This document shows, one piece after another, positions 1 through 7,547 of a stretch of 10,868 nucleotides of DNA (position 1 is the stretch's first letter; the number at the start of each line of letters is the position of its first letter). A model generated the notes under the pieces. It worked only from the letters and a program-made list of their open reading frames with translations. It made no database searches and was not told the DNA's origin. A program made the translations under genes and the position numbers. The DNA is taken from positions 1 through 10,868 of the forward strand of contig CAIKFN010000002.1 of assembly GCA_903826715.1 (NCBI GenBank), written 5' to 3'. The stretch comes from an uncultured Actinomycetes bacterium (GTDB taxonomy: Bacteria; Actinomycetota; Acidimicrobiia; Acidimicrobiales; RAAP-2).

Positions 1-822
1 CCACCTAAGTGCATGCTCGTCTGCAAGTAGTGCCCACGCCTCGTCAATAACGAGGTATCCAAATTCACCCTGCGTAGCAACAATCTGCTGTGCGGCAGCA
101 ACGGCACTCAGCGCTGCAACAGAAAGTGAGTTAGCAGACCACTGTTTTGAAAGGTCAAGAATCACTAGCTGGCCTTCAAATATGAGTGGTGGTAGTGAGC
201 CATCGAAAAGCCCTGCAAGATCGCCGAAAACAAAACGGTGTAGTAGTAACGCCAGCGACCTATGAGCAGATTGTGTCGTGGTACGCAAGTATTTCTCAAC
301 GCGGCAGAACATCGAGAAGAAAACCCGTTGTGGCCTTGGATGCATAAGTGCAAGGTATGTCTCATCAATCACATAGTGGAGTTCAGCGCTTAACGAACTT
401 CCCTGTGCGCTCGCGAGAATTGCCCTGAGCAGTTCCTTCGCCTCTGCTTCATCATTGGAGAACGGATTACACCAGCCATCTGCACCGAGCGAAATAGCTT
501 TTACTCCATATTTTTTGCCAAGTTCTGAATACTCACCCTTGGGGTCAACAACAACAACTTTTCTTCCTCGCTCAAGTGCACGGTCAAGCATCATTTTTGT
601 GACGGTACTTTTTCCTGAACCAATTGATCCCGAAATAATTACATTTGGGTTCGTCACCAGTGATGCGTTGTATGCATCAAAGGGATCGAAAACAAAATCT
701 CTTCCACGGGCACAGATGCCTAGTGCTCGACCATCTAGTCCTGTGCCTGCGTCGTATCCCGGTGCGCGCAAACTGTGCAGATCCTGCGATGTTGCCCAGT
801 GTGTCCAGGCACGTCTCACCAT
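1..822 (-). CDS. VirB4-type conjugation/T4SS ATPase (3' end beyond window)
   Basis: This is an open frame of 274 codons from ATG at 822 to the window edge, where it is cut off. It encodes the ATPase domain of a VirB4/TraC-like protein, the cytoplasmic hexameric motor that powers type IV secretion or conjugative DNA transfer. Seen directly: the lead-in NPNVIISGSIGSGKST with Walker A G65-S72, then VVVVDPKGEYSEL (about 89-101), which is typical of the family, and Walker B YLVIDEAW (256-263). Only about 60 residues precede Walker A. The usual VirB4 N-terminal domain is therefore absent here and seems to be carried by the gene just upstream, as in Streptomyces SCO6880-type loci (family knowledge). 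The start ATG overlaps the upstream stop by 7 bases and follows a G-rich stretch, suggesting translational coupling. The family call is secure; the secreted substrate is unknown. Confidence 0.9.
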   Translation of the reverse strand, partial: MVRRAWTHWATSQDLHSLRAPGYDAGTGLDGRALGICARGRDFVFDPFDAYNASLVTNPNVIISGSIGSGKSTVTKMMLDRALERGRKVVVVDPKGEYSELGKKYGVKAISLGADGWCNPFSNDEAEAKELLRAILASAQGSSLSAELHYVIDETYLALMHPRPQRVFFSMFCRVEKYLRTTTQSAHRSLALLLHRFVFGDLAGLFDGSLPPLIFEGQLVILDLSKQWSANSLSVAALSAVAAAQQIVATQGEFGYLVIDEAWALLADEHALRW

Positions 823-1874
823 CCTGCACCCCCCGGAAATTGAAAACGAAACCACTCAGCCTGTCTTGCAAAACCTTTTTGACACCTAAGGCCAGCATCT
901 TGAGCAATTGAAACGACCTCTCTGGACCGCATTAATAGTTCACGCTGATTCGGAGCACTAATACTTATATACACAGCACATCTAAGAAGTGGCAGACCTT
1001 GTGCAACAAAAATTTCTCTCTGCCTCATTCTCTTAAAGGCGCGATCAGACTGTGCAGTACGCCTAAATCCAGCTTCGTGAGTCACGGCGCTATCGCTACT
1101 TATTCGGTGCACTGCACGCGCAGCAATCTTTTGAGATTTTTCTATAGGGAGTACGTCGTAGTGGATCGAGAGATCAAGTGGCTGGCCAGTTGTTTGTAGG
1201 CGTTCAAGAAATGCACTATTTGTTGATGCCTGTGAGAAGTCACTAAGTCGAATAACACGAACTAGTGAATCCTTTGTTCGCGTGTATCCCCAGCGCTCTA
1301 GAACATCAACTGGCTCAAGCGCCCCAATCAGTAATGCAGCTAACTCAGGACAGGCTTTCCAGTCCGGTGGAACAAATGTGCCTGCAGGGACACAGAGCAG
1401 AGTTTGGTTTTCTTCTTCTCCGCAAAGGATATGCAGAGATACATGACTCGTCACCCCACTAAGAGCGAGAGAGCTGGTGATCGCTTTCAGTTGATTCGTC
1501 AGTGCCCCATCATCACCTGATAAATCAAGTCTGCCCCGGTGGATAAGTGAATATCCAGAAAATGTAACCCGCCCACTTGTCACAAGTTCAATGATGTTTT
1601 TGTTAGATGAGAACTGAACACGACTCCACTTGGTGCGTAGTAGATACATTGCAGCAAGAAATAGCCACTCACCGTTGGTCAACCCATCTGATGACTGTGG
1701 TGAACAGGCGAGCAAGAACAGACCCATACAAAGTTCTATAACTGTGGCGTTTGGTCTAAGACACCAATCGCCCGTTACAAGAACACCAAGCAACAAAAGA
1801 ACGGCCTGGTGTTTTCGAATGCCAATCCATCGAGACGCAGCATCACTATTTCCAATTTGAATAATTTCACTCAT
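816..1874 (-). CDS. SCO6880/PrgI-like T4SS membrane protein (VirB4 N-domain partner)
   Basis: The product is 352 aa. Two short hydrophobic segments near the N-terminus (about 22-37 and 42-57) are followed by a long soluble domain with no obvious catalytic motif. The layout matches actinobacterial SCO6880-family proteins, in which a PrgI-like membrane hairpin precedes a region related to the VirB4 N-terminal domain. The stretch around 235-345, with an alternating beta/alpha look (LSIHYDVLPI, then CAVYISISAP, ending AEWFRFQFPGGAGW), resembles that region. The position directly before a VirB4 ATPase lacking this domain supports the call. I chose ATG at 1874 because it overlaps the upstream stop (ATGAGTGA) and has AAAAGAG in front; a start at 1910 would add 12 basic residues and a longer overlap. 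From memory, SCO6880 proteins are usually longer (about 450-500 aa), so this one looks shortened or divergent. Confidence 0.6.
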   Translation of the reverse strand: MSEIIQIGNSDAASRWIGIRKHQAVLLLLGVLVTGDWCLRPNATVIELCMGLFLLACSPQSSDGLTNGEWLFLAAMYLLRTKWSRVQFSSNKNIIELVTSGRVTFSGYSLIHRGRLDLSGDDGALTNQLKAITSSLALSGVTSHVSLHILCGEEENQTLLCVPAGTFVPPDWKACPELAALLIGALEPVDVLERWGYTRTKDSLVRVIRLSDFSQASTNSAFLERLQTTGQPLDLSIHYDVLPIEKSQKIAARAVHRISSDSAVTHEAGFRRTAQSDRAFKRMRQREIFVAQGLPLLRCAVYISISAPNQRELLMRSREVVSIAQDAGLRCQKGFARQAEWFRFQFPGGAGW

Positions 1875-2907
1875 CACGAGAGCTCTTTTCCTCTGGCGGT
1901 TCATAGTCACTTCGTGGAGGCATAGAAAAGTCCCCCGTTGAATGTGACATTGGAAAGCCCAGGTCTTCAGTTCTGATGGGCACAGAGAACTCCATGTTGC
2001 CCGTTGACATCATTTCTTGTGCCACAAGGACTGGCCGCATGGCAAGTTGAAAACCTCGTTTCATCAACTGTCGCGTTCCCTGAAGATTATGAAATGCAGC
2101 ATTCTCAATGAAAGGAATTATTCGAAGAAGCACAAACGGCGTAAAGGCAGCGAGGGCGATTGTTACCGCACCAGTAATTAATTGCGAAACAGAGTTCCCT
2201 TGGAGCTCATTGAGCCCAAGTGTTAAGGCAATGACAATAAATACCTTGCTGAGTGCGATGGCGCCAAACGTTTCTAGTAGTCGCCAGCCGAGTCTTCGAA
2301 GTGTCGGAAGTGTACAGAGCGGCACGATGATTGGCACCATTACAAGAAGTAGTGAGAGCGCCACCGTGCGAAGAATCAACTCACACCAAAGAAAGAATGA
2401 CCCAATGACAACACTGGACGAAAGAATAAAAATGCCTACACCTGGAGCAGTTGATGTTCCGTTAAAAGCTGCAATTAATGATGCGAGATGTTTATCAAGC
2501 GGTCCTGTTGCAATCACAGAAAGTTGATCAACCGCTTCAAGGAGTAAACGAGCACCCGGAAGCGCAATGGCAATTGCAAAAACGCATGCAGGTGCAACGC
2601 CGAGATACAGCCGCCATAACTGCGAACTCTCACCATGTCGCAGTGCCTCAAGAGTTGCAATGAGAAGTCCTATCAACATCAGTAGAGGTGCCACAGTAAC
2701 GAGTGTTTTGAATTCAGGTGTTGCTGAGCGCACCACCGTTGCTGGTTCACTCGCACTAGTCAGCACTCCACCTACGCCATTGATGAACCACTCGACGCTT
2801 GACAACACCCAGGCAGTCATTGCATCAAATAAATCTCCGAGTGTCGCCTTCGCTACGCTCTTTGCTGCACAGCTTGTAATTGAAACAAAGCACAGAACAC
2901 TGCTCAT
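1867..2907 (-). CDS. TrbL/VirB6-like polytopic conjugation membrane protein
   Basis: The product is 346 aa with about six predicted membrane segments (about 65-86, 98-119, 156-177, 179-199, 214-233 and 241-262) and a polar tail rich in Pro, Ser and Glu (about 300-346). The core resembles TrbL/VirB6-type channel proteins of actinobacterial conjugation clusters: an arginine-containing loop between helices (TLPTLRRLGWRL), then a helix with LSKVFIVIALTL, then an Ala-rich helix ending AAFTPFVLLRIIP. VirB6/TrbL proteins form part of the inner-membrane translocation channel (family knowledge). The first 16 residues are weakly hydrophobic and could be a poor signal sequence. The gene is coupled to the pilin-like gene upstream by TAATG and to the SCO6880-like gene downstream by an 8-base overlap. 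Alternative: another polytopic protein of unknown function; the neighbours make TrbL more likely. Confidence 0.68.
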   Translation of the reverse strand: MSSVLCFVSITSCAAKSVAKATLGDLFDAMTAWVLSSVEWFINGVGGVLTSASEPATVVRSATPEFKTLVTVAPLLMLIGLLIATLEALRHGESSQLWRLYLGVAPACVFAIAIALPGARLLLEAVDQLSVIATGPLDKHLASLIAAFNGTSTAPGVGIFILSSSVVIGSFFLWCELILRTVALSLLLVMVPIIVPLCTLPTLRRLGWRLLETFGAIALSKVFIVIALTLGLNELQGNSVSQLITGAVTIALAAFTPFVLLRIIPFIENAAFHNLQGTRQLMKRGFQLAMRPVLVAQEMMSTGNMEFSVPIRTEDLGFPMSHSTGDFSMPPRSDYEPPEEKSSRDE

Positions 2908-3191
2908 TATTTAACGCTGAGCCCAGTTGAAAAGAAAAAGTTAATAAGCTGTGGAGCAGCACCGATAAGGATTGCGGCCCCAATTGCCGTTACAACCGCT
3001 CTGCGACCTGCCATTGATTGACTTGAATTTTGAAAATGTGCCCCAATAGCCCACACCCCCGCACCTAGAACCAGTGCAATAAGACAGGCAATTAGAGACC
3101 AGGACGCGATCCCATTGGCGATTTGCTGCAATACAGCACCGCCCGGGAGTGCCGTTGTTGATGGGGTGAGGGTTACGGAGGCAAAAAACAT
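2907..3191 (-). CDS. Small two-helix pilin-like (VirB2/TrbC-type) T4SS protein
   Basis: The product is 94 aa and opens the T4SS-like operon. A short N-terminal part ends in an LPGG sequence (15-18). Two hydrophobic helices follow (about 28-50 and 65-88), joined by a polar loop with NSSQSMAGRR (55-64), and the protein ends in FFFSTGLSVK. This two-helix hairpin with a basic cytoplasmic loop is the architecture of VirB2/TrbC pilins. The loop and the GAAPQLINFFF end also resemble a small protein family seen beside actinobacterial SCO6880 genes (I believe annotated DUF6112). There is no clear cleavable signal peptide, so it may instead be a membrane subunit that is not polymerised. The ATG at 3191 has only a weak, distant GAAAG as ribosome site. 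The stop overlaps the next start by one base (TAATG). Confidence 0.6.
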   Translation of the reverse strand: MFFASVTLTPSTTALPGGAVLQQIANGIASWSLIACLIALVLGAGVWAIGAHFQNSSQSMAGRRAVVTAIGAAILIGAAPQLINFFFSTGLSVK

Positions 3192-3269
3192 AAATATGTG
3201 ACTTTCTGTTGGTTGTTACACAACGGTCGCTGGTTCACAATTACTGAATACATCTGCGAGAATGGTCAG
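3192..3269. promoter_or_regulatory. Divergent control region between the T4SS-like operon and senX3
   Basis: This stretch of about 78 bases separates the pilin-like start (minus) from the preferred kinase start (plus), so it must hold promoters for both directions unless they lie inside the genes. It contains a perfect 5-bp-arm dyad GTTGTtacACAAC at 3212-3224 and a second, weaker dyad TTCA-N7-TGAA at 3234-3248, part of GGTTCACAATTACTGAAT. TTCACA (3234-3239) could serve as a plus-strand -35 box, 18 bases before a weak -10 candidate, GAGAAT (3258-3263). No strong -10 is obvious on either strand. Function as an operator is inferred only from position and symmetry. Confidence 0.4.
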
Positions 3270-4565
3270 GTGCTTATAGCCCTGACTCATAATCTGATCT
3301 ACAAATGGCCCGCAATTGCCGTTTACGCAACTGCCTTTGGCGTGCTCCTTCTTGGACTTCTTCTTGGAGTTATGTGGAATCGTCGCCGTGGGCACCGCGC
3401 CATTGCGCAGCGCCTTAATGCCCTGGGTTCTCGACTCGGCACTGAAGCCGACATTTCAGATGGCAAAGTTGAAACAGCAATAACTTTTCTTGAGGAAGTA
3501 ACTGGCGTCGCAACTACAGCGGTGAGCGAAGCAGCAGCAGAAACCGTACGACTACGACGATCACTTGATGCACTGCAACTTGGACTCGTTCTTTGTGACG
3601 AAGCTGGGAATGTGATTTTTAGAAATTCGCAGGCAGAGGATCTCATGGAGAGTAAATACGGTGATGCACTTGGTGCACAAGCTGTTACTGAAGTGCTCAG
3701 CGAAGGTTGGGCTAACGGTGTTGGCGAACGAACAATTGAAATTTACGGCCCACCACGTCGCACACTAAGTATTCGAGCAACTGTTATCGACGATGGTCGT
3801 CGACCACTTGGGGTAATCGCCGCTATTGAAGACGTTTCAGAGCGACGTCGCTTAGAAGACATTCGCCGTGACTTTATTGCCAACGTTTCTCATGAACTAA
3901 AAACACCAATGGGGGCCCTTGGTCTACTTGCAGAAACACTGCAGTATGAAAAAGACCCCAACGTCGCAGCACGACTAGCGGACCGCATTAACTCTGAAGC
4001 ATTCCGAGTTAACCGCATCATTGAAGATCTACTTGACCTCTCACGAATTGAAAGTGAGGGCTCGCCTACTCGTGAACCAATTTCAGTATCGCTCTTTGTA
4101 GCTGACGCTATTGAGCGCATCAGGACTGCAGCGGAGCAGCAAGATGTGACTGTTGAGTTCAAAGAACCAGAAACTAACTTCGTCGTTGTCGGTGACCGAC
4201 GTCAATTAGTTTCAGCCATGCACGCACTGCTTGAAAATGCAGTTGTCTATTCCCCTGCAAAAGGCAAGGTTTCAATCAAAACAGCTCGAGTCGAAGAGTC
4301 AATAAATGAATTTGGCGAGACTGTGGGCCCACTTATTCGCATCACCATTAAAGACCAGGGCGTTGGAATCCCCGAAAAAGATCTCGAGCGCATTTTCGAA
4401 CGTTTCTACCGAGTCGACCCGGGCCGAGCCCGTCAAACTGGTGGAACGGGGCTTGGACTAAGTATTGTTCGACACGTGGCACAAAATCACGGTGGAAATG
4501 TTCTCGTTACTTCAACTGAAGGAGAAGGATCAACGTTCTCGCTTGACCTTCCAATGAACCACTAA
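3270..4565 (+). CDS. senX3: SenX3/PhoR-like PAS sensor histidine kinase
   Basis: The product is 431 aa from GTG at 3270. It has one N-terminal membrane helix (about 14-35), a basic stop-transfer segment (NRRRGHR), a helical linker, a PAS domain (about 100-190), then a HisKA dimerisation domain with H-box FIANVSHELKTP (phosphorylated His208). The HATPase domain has an N-box (Asn323 in LLENAVVYSP), G1 box DQGVGIP (from 362), F-box FERFYRVD and G2 box GGTGLGLS (from 391). Overall order and H-box closely resemble mycobacterial SenX3, which autophosphorylates and passes phosphate to RegX3 in the low-phosphate response. Ligand and signal are inferred from that family. The frame stays open back to GTG 3198, but that start lies 6 bases from the divergent gene and would add a Cys/Trp-rich leader with no ribosome site. 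The stop overlaps the regulator start by one base (TAATG). No pst or phoU genes are in view. Confidence 0.88.
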   Translation: MLIALTHNLIYKWPAIAVYATAFGVLLLGLLLGVMWNRRRGHRAIAQRLNALGSRLGTEADISDGKVETAITFLEEVTGVATTAVSEAAAETVRLRRSLDALQLGLVLCDEAGNVIFRNSQAEDLMESKYGDALGAQAVTEVLSEGWANGVGERTIEIYGPPRRTLSIRATVIDDGRRPLGVIAAIEDVSERRRLEDIRRDFIANVSHELKTPMGALGLLAETLQYEKDPNVAARLADRINSEAFRVNRIIEDLLDLSRIESEGSPTREPISVSLFVADAIERIRTAAEQQDVTVEFKEPETNFVVVGDRRQLVSAMHALLENAVVYSPAKGKVSIKTARVEESINEFGETVGPLIRITIKDQGVGIPEKDLERIFERFYRVDPGRARQTGGTGLGLSIVRHVAQNHGGNVLVTSTEGEGSTFSLDLPMNH

Positions 4566-5290
4566 TGCCAAAAAATAAAGAAGAAAAGAAAATCCACCTT
4601 CTCGTTGTTGAAGACGAAGAGTCATTCATTGACGCACTCGAAATTGGACTTGACCGCGAAGGCTTTAAAGTCACGATTGCCCGCAACGGTCAAGAAGCAC
4701 TCGACAAATTCGAAGAGGGCAAATTTGATGCGATTCTTCTTGACTTGATGCTGCCAAAAGTTTCAGGCCTTGATGTTTGCAGAACAATCCGAGCTAAGAG
4801 CGACATTCCAATCATCATCGTGAGCGCCAAGAGTGAAGAAGTTGACATGGTCTTGATGTTGGAGATCGGTGCAGACGACTACGTCACCAAGCCTTACCGC
4901 TTACGCGAACTAGTAGCTCGAATTCGTGCAGTACTTCGCCGTCGCGAAACATACACACCATCTGAAGAGCCAAGTACAGAAATTATGGAGTTTGGTCCAA
5001 TCCTTCTCGACATTGACTCACGTAGATGTTACGTAAGTGGTGAAGAAATAAAACTTCGTAAAAAAGAATTTGCTCTGCTTCGCAATCTTCTAGAAAACCC
5101 AGGTCGTGTGATGACACGTGAAGTTCTTATCGACCGCGTATGGGGTGATGACTACGTTGGTGACACCAAGACACTCGACGTGCACATCAAGCGTCTACGT
5201 ACATTGATTGAGTTCGATCCAAAGAATCCAATTCACATCACCACAATTCGTGGGGTTGGCTACCGTTTTGAGTTAACTAAGCCGGAATAA
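4565..5290 (+). CDS. regX3: RegX3-like OmpR-family response regulator
   Basis: The product is 241 aa. The receiver domain (about 10-125) has the acidic pair Glu16-Asp17, phosphoacceptor Asp60 in ILLDLMLP, switch Ser87, and Lys109 in DDYVTKPY. A DNA-binding winged helix follows (about 140-240), with LRKKEFALLRNLLENPGRV, a recognition segment TLDVHIKRLR and the C-terminal hairpin TIRGVGYRFE. The receiver is very like mycobacterial RegX3 (VVEDEES near the start, LDLMLPKVSG, GADDYVTKPY). Its partner is the SenX3-like kinase immediately upstream, coupled by TAATG. When phosphorylated it should bind direct-repeat operators and control phosphate-responsive or envelope genes (family knowledge; its targets here are unknown). 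The last 14 bases overlap the 3' end of serS on the opposite strand. The short lysine- and glutamate-rich N-terminus (MPKNKEEKK) precedes the domain. Confidence 0.93.
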   Translation: MPKNKEEKKIHLLVVEDEESFIDALEIGLDREGFKVTIARNGQEALDKFEEGKFDAILLDLMLPKVSGLDVCRTIRAKSDIPIIIVSAKSEEVDMVLMLEIGADDYVTKPYRLRELVARIRAVLRRRETYTPSEEPSTEIMEFGPILLDIDSRRCYVSGEEIKLRKKEFALLRNLLENPGRVMTREVLIDRVWGDDYVGDTKTLDVHIKRLRTLIEFDPKNPIHITTIRGVGYRFELTKPE

Positions 5291-6575
5291 CTGTTTTGCC
5301 GCCAAGGTATGGCGCAAGCACATCAGGTAGAACAATCGAGCCATCGGATTGACGACCTGTTTCTACGAGGGCTGCCCAAATGCGAGCCCACGCCAGTGCT
5401 GATCCATTTACCGTGTGTACCAAGGCGGTTGAGCCGTCTTCGGTGCGGTATCGAACGTTGGCACGACGTGCTTGGAAGTCTCTAAACCAGCTCACCGATG
5501 AAACCTCTAGGTAGCGGTCAACGCCTGGGCTAAATACCTCAAGGTCGATTGTCTTCGCCGAAGAAGTTCCGAGGTCACCAGTACACAAGTTCAGTACGCG
5601 ATAACTGAGTCCAAACGCCTGGAGCATTGCTTCCGCACGAGCAAGAATGTCGGCGTGTGCAGCTTCAGCTTGTTCAGGAAGGCAGTAAGCGAACAACTCC
5701 ACCTTGTCGAATTCGTGAACACGAAGAAGCCCCCTGGTATCTTTTCCAGCAGATCCAGCTTCGCGTCGAAAGCATGCGGTCTGTGCGGTGTAGCGAATTG
5801 GAAGTGTTTTCGGATCAAGGATTTGATCACGAAGCATTGAAGTAAGTGGAACCTCAGAAGTTGGAATCGCCCAGAGGTCGTCACGCTCAATGGCGTACAT
5901 GTCATCTTGTGATTTAGGAAGGTGACCGGTTGACATCATTGTTTCAGTTAACGCAAAGCTCGGTGGTCGAAGTTCCTCGTAGTCACCCATGTGCTGATCT
6001 AGCGCGTAAAAACCGAGTGCACGAAGTAGTCGTGAACCGAATCCTCGGTACAAAGGAAACATTGATCCGGCAATCTTTGCGCCTGACTCCATGTCGAGCA
6101 GTCCTAGCTCTAGACCAATTTCCCAGTGGGGCTTTCGTTGGTGCTCGGCGTAAACCGGCTCAGGCTTCCCATCTTGCATTCCCGGCCACCAACGACGAAG
6201 TTCAACGTTCTCTGTTTCGTCTTTGCCAATTGGAACTTCAGGTGAAGGCAGGTTTGGAATAAGTAGTAGACGACTGCGCAGATCGCCAGCAACTTCATCG
6301 GTCTTGGCGCTCGCTGCGCTTTCTTGCTCACCAATTGAGCGACTTTTTTCAGTAAGGGCTTGTGCGGTTGCAGTGTCCTTATTTCGACGCGCTTCTCCAA
6401 CTTGGCGAGAAAGGTCTTTTACTTCGGCACGGAGTCGCTCAGCATCTTGCAAGAGGCGGCGGTGCTCAACGTCGAGGGCAATGATTTCATCCATTGTGGA
6501 CGACAAAATTCCACGGCGAGCTAGTGCTTCCTTGACGAAATCTGGCTCTCGGCGTAGTTGTACAAGATCAATCAT
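5277..6575 (-). CDS. serS: Seryl-tRNA synthetase
   Basis: The product is 432 aa, normal for bacterial SerRS, the cytoplasmic class II enzyme that charges tRNA-Ser with serine. It has the N-terminal tRNA-binding coiled-coil arm (about 1-105, starting MIDLVQLRREPDFVKEAL and rich in Glu, Arg and Ala), then the catalytic domain. Visible are the serine-site loop TSEVPLT (239-245), class II motif 2 CFRREAGSAGKDTRGLLRVHEF (268-289), the conserved EVSSVSWFRDFQARR stretch (357-371), and motif 3 around NGSALAWARIWAALVETGRQ with Arg398. I chose ATG 6575 because it gives the canonical MIDL start; an in-frame start at 6602 only adds an atypical leader. A TAGTCT -10-like box ends 7 bases before this ATG, suggesting a leaderless transcript. 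The gene ends in TAG, overlapping regX3 by 14 bases tail to tail. Confidence 0.97.
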   Translation of the reverse strand: MIDLVQLRREPDFVKEALARRGILSSTMDEIIALDVEHRRLLQDAERLRAEVKDLSRQVGEARRNKDTATAQALTEKSRSIGEQESAASAKTDEVAGDLRSRLLLIPNLPSPEVPIGKDETENVELRRWWPGMQDGKPEPVYAEHQRKPHWEIGLELGLLDMESGAKIAGSMFPLYRGFGSRLLRALGFYALDQHMGDYEELRPPSFALTETMMSTGHLPKSQDDMYAIERDDLWAIPTSEVPLTSMLRDQILDPKTLPIRYTAQTACFRREAGSAGKDTRGLLRVHEFDKVELFAYCLPEQAEAAHADILARAEAMLQAFGLSYRVLNLCTGDLGTSSAKTIDLEVFSPGVDRYLEVSSVSWFRDFQARRANVRYRTEDGSTALVHTVNGSALAWARIWAALVETGRQSDGSIVLPDVLAPYLGGKTVIPA

Positions 6576-6582
6576 GAATACA

Positions 6583-6588
6583 AGACTA
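6583..6588 (-). promoter_or_regulatory. Putative -10 box of serS (leaderless start)
   Basis: On the minus strand TAGTCT is followed by 7 bases (TGTATTC) and then the serS ATG. This is the spacing expected if transcription starts at the A of the start codon. No Shine-Dalgarno-like sequence is present between box and start. No convincing -35 box was found 17-18 bases upstream. The same TAGnnT-plus-6-to-8 pattern occurs before ctaB, ctaA and the ABC ATPase gene. Confidence 0.5.
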
Positions 6589-6621
6589 CTGATACTTGCC
6601 ACGAGGGGCGTCGCGAGCGGT

Positions 6622-6627
6622 TAGTTT
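6622..6627 (+). promoter_or_regulatory. Putative -10 box of the ABC exporter operon
   Basis: TAGTTT lies 8 bases before the ATG at 6636, fitting a leaderless or nearly leaderless transcript. A TTGCCA at 6596-6601 looks like a -35 box, but the 20-base spacer is longer than usual. This promoter and that of serS share a 60-base divergent region. If correct, it favours ATG 6636 over ATG 6630 as the ATPase start, since 6630 would be only 2 bases from the box. Confidence 0.35.
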
Positions 6628-6635
6628 CGATGTAC

Positions 6636-7547
6636 ATGAGTTACGCCATTGAAGCCCAAAATCTCGTAGTCACCTTTGGTGAACTGCACGCTGTAGACAA
6701 TATTGATTTTCACGTTGAATACGGTGAAGTCGTCTCTCTTCTCGGCCCTAACGGGGCTGGTAAAACAACTGCCGTAGAGACGCTGCTGGGCTTTAGATCA
6801 CCAACATCTGGCAACGCACGCATTCATGGGCTTGACCCGGTGCGTGACCACCAAGAAGTTGTGCTTCGAACTGGAGCACTACTGCAGCGCGGTGGTGTTT
6901 GGTTCCCTATGTCACCCGCACAAGTGCTCAAGCTGACTTCGAGCTACTACCAAGCTCCGCGTGACGTAAATGAACTACTCGATTTACTTGATCTTCGCCG
7001 TTGTGCAAGAACACCATGGAGAAGGCTCAGTGGTGGTGAACAACAACGAACTCTGTTGGCACTCGCGCTCCTTGGTCGACCTAAAGCATTGCTTCTAGAC
7101 GAACCAACCACCGCAGTTGACCCTGAAGGTCGACAAGTTATTAGAGACCTGATTAAAACTGAACGCGAACGAGGTTGCGCACTGCTCATTACAACTCACG
7201 AACTGAGCGAAGCCGAGCGTGTCGCGGACAGGGTCGTTGTAATGAATCGCGGCCACATAGTTGTGCAAGGAACACTCGATGAACTAAGTGGCTCGCCTGA
7301 AATGATCTTGGAAGTGTCGAACCCTATTGATCCATCTGCATTAAGTGCAGTTCTTTCGTGCGCCGTGACACTTGATGGACCACTGCAGCTTCGCTGTGAC
7401 ACAGCATCATCACCGGAGAAGATTTCATTGGTGACCTCTTACTTAAACAGTGTCAATGTTTCAATGACATCACTTCGCACACGTGCTTCACTCGAAGAGC
7501 GTTATTTAGAGCTAATTGGTAACGAGAATATCGAGGCACGTTCATGA
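6636..7547 (+). CDS. ABC exporter ATP-binding protein
   Basis: The product is 303 aa and is the cytoplasmic ATPase subunit of an ABC-2 (DrrA/CcmA-like) exporter. Motifs in order: Walker A GPNGAGKTT (37-45), signature LSGGEQQR (131-138), Walker B ALLLDEPT (151-158) and H-loop His188 in ITTHELSEAERVADR. The last 80 or so residues form the extra C-terminal domain found in this exporter class and carry no recognisable motif. The stop overlaps the permease start as ATGA, so the two subunits are probably made together. In mycobacteria and other actinomycetes a similar ABC pair sits near ctaA, ctaB and suf genes (recalled family knowledge), which matches this neighbourhood; its substrate remains unknown. 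ATG 6630 is an alternative start that adds two residues. Confidence 0.92.
   Translation: MSYAIEAQNLVVTFGELHAVDNIDFHVEYGEVVSLLGPNGAGKTTAVETLLGFRSPTSGNARIHGLDPVRDHQEVVLRTGALLQRGGVWFPMSPAQVLKLTSSYYQAPRDVNELLDLLDLRRCARTPWRRLSGGEQQRTLLALALLGRPKALLLDEPTTAVDPEGRQVIRDLIKTERERGCALLITTHELSEAERVADRVVVMNRGHIVVQGTLDELSGSPEMILEVSNPIDPSALSAVLSCAVTLDGPLQLRCDTASSPEKISLVTSYLNSVNVSMTSLRTRASLEERYLELIGNENIEARS

Noticed and set aside
455..889. A 144-codon plus-strand open frame opposite the VirB4-type gene
   Set aside because: It lies antisense to a clear ATPase frame with Walker motifs, its translation is Ser/Pro-rich with no domain, and it has no ribosome site.
1875..1910. An earlier start of the SCO6880-like protein at 1910
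   Set aside because: The ATG at 1874 overlaps the upstream stop in the same way as the other junctions of the operon and has a purine-rich site before it.
3198..3269. An N-terminal extension of the histidine kinase from GTG 3198
   Set aside because: It would leave 6 bases to the divergent gene, adds an odd Cys/Trp-rich leader before the membrane helix, and lacks a well-placed ribosome site (GGAGG at 3177-3181 is 16 bases away).
5591..6400. Several open frames of 60-110 codons on both strands within serS
   Set aside because: All lie inside a complete, motif-rich SerRS gene and show no domain or start signal of their own.
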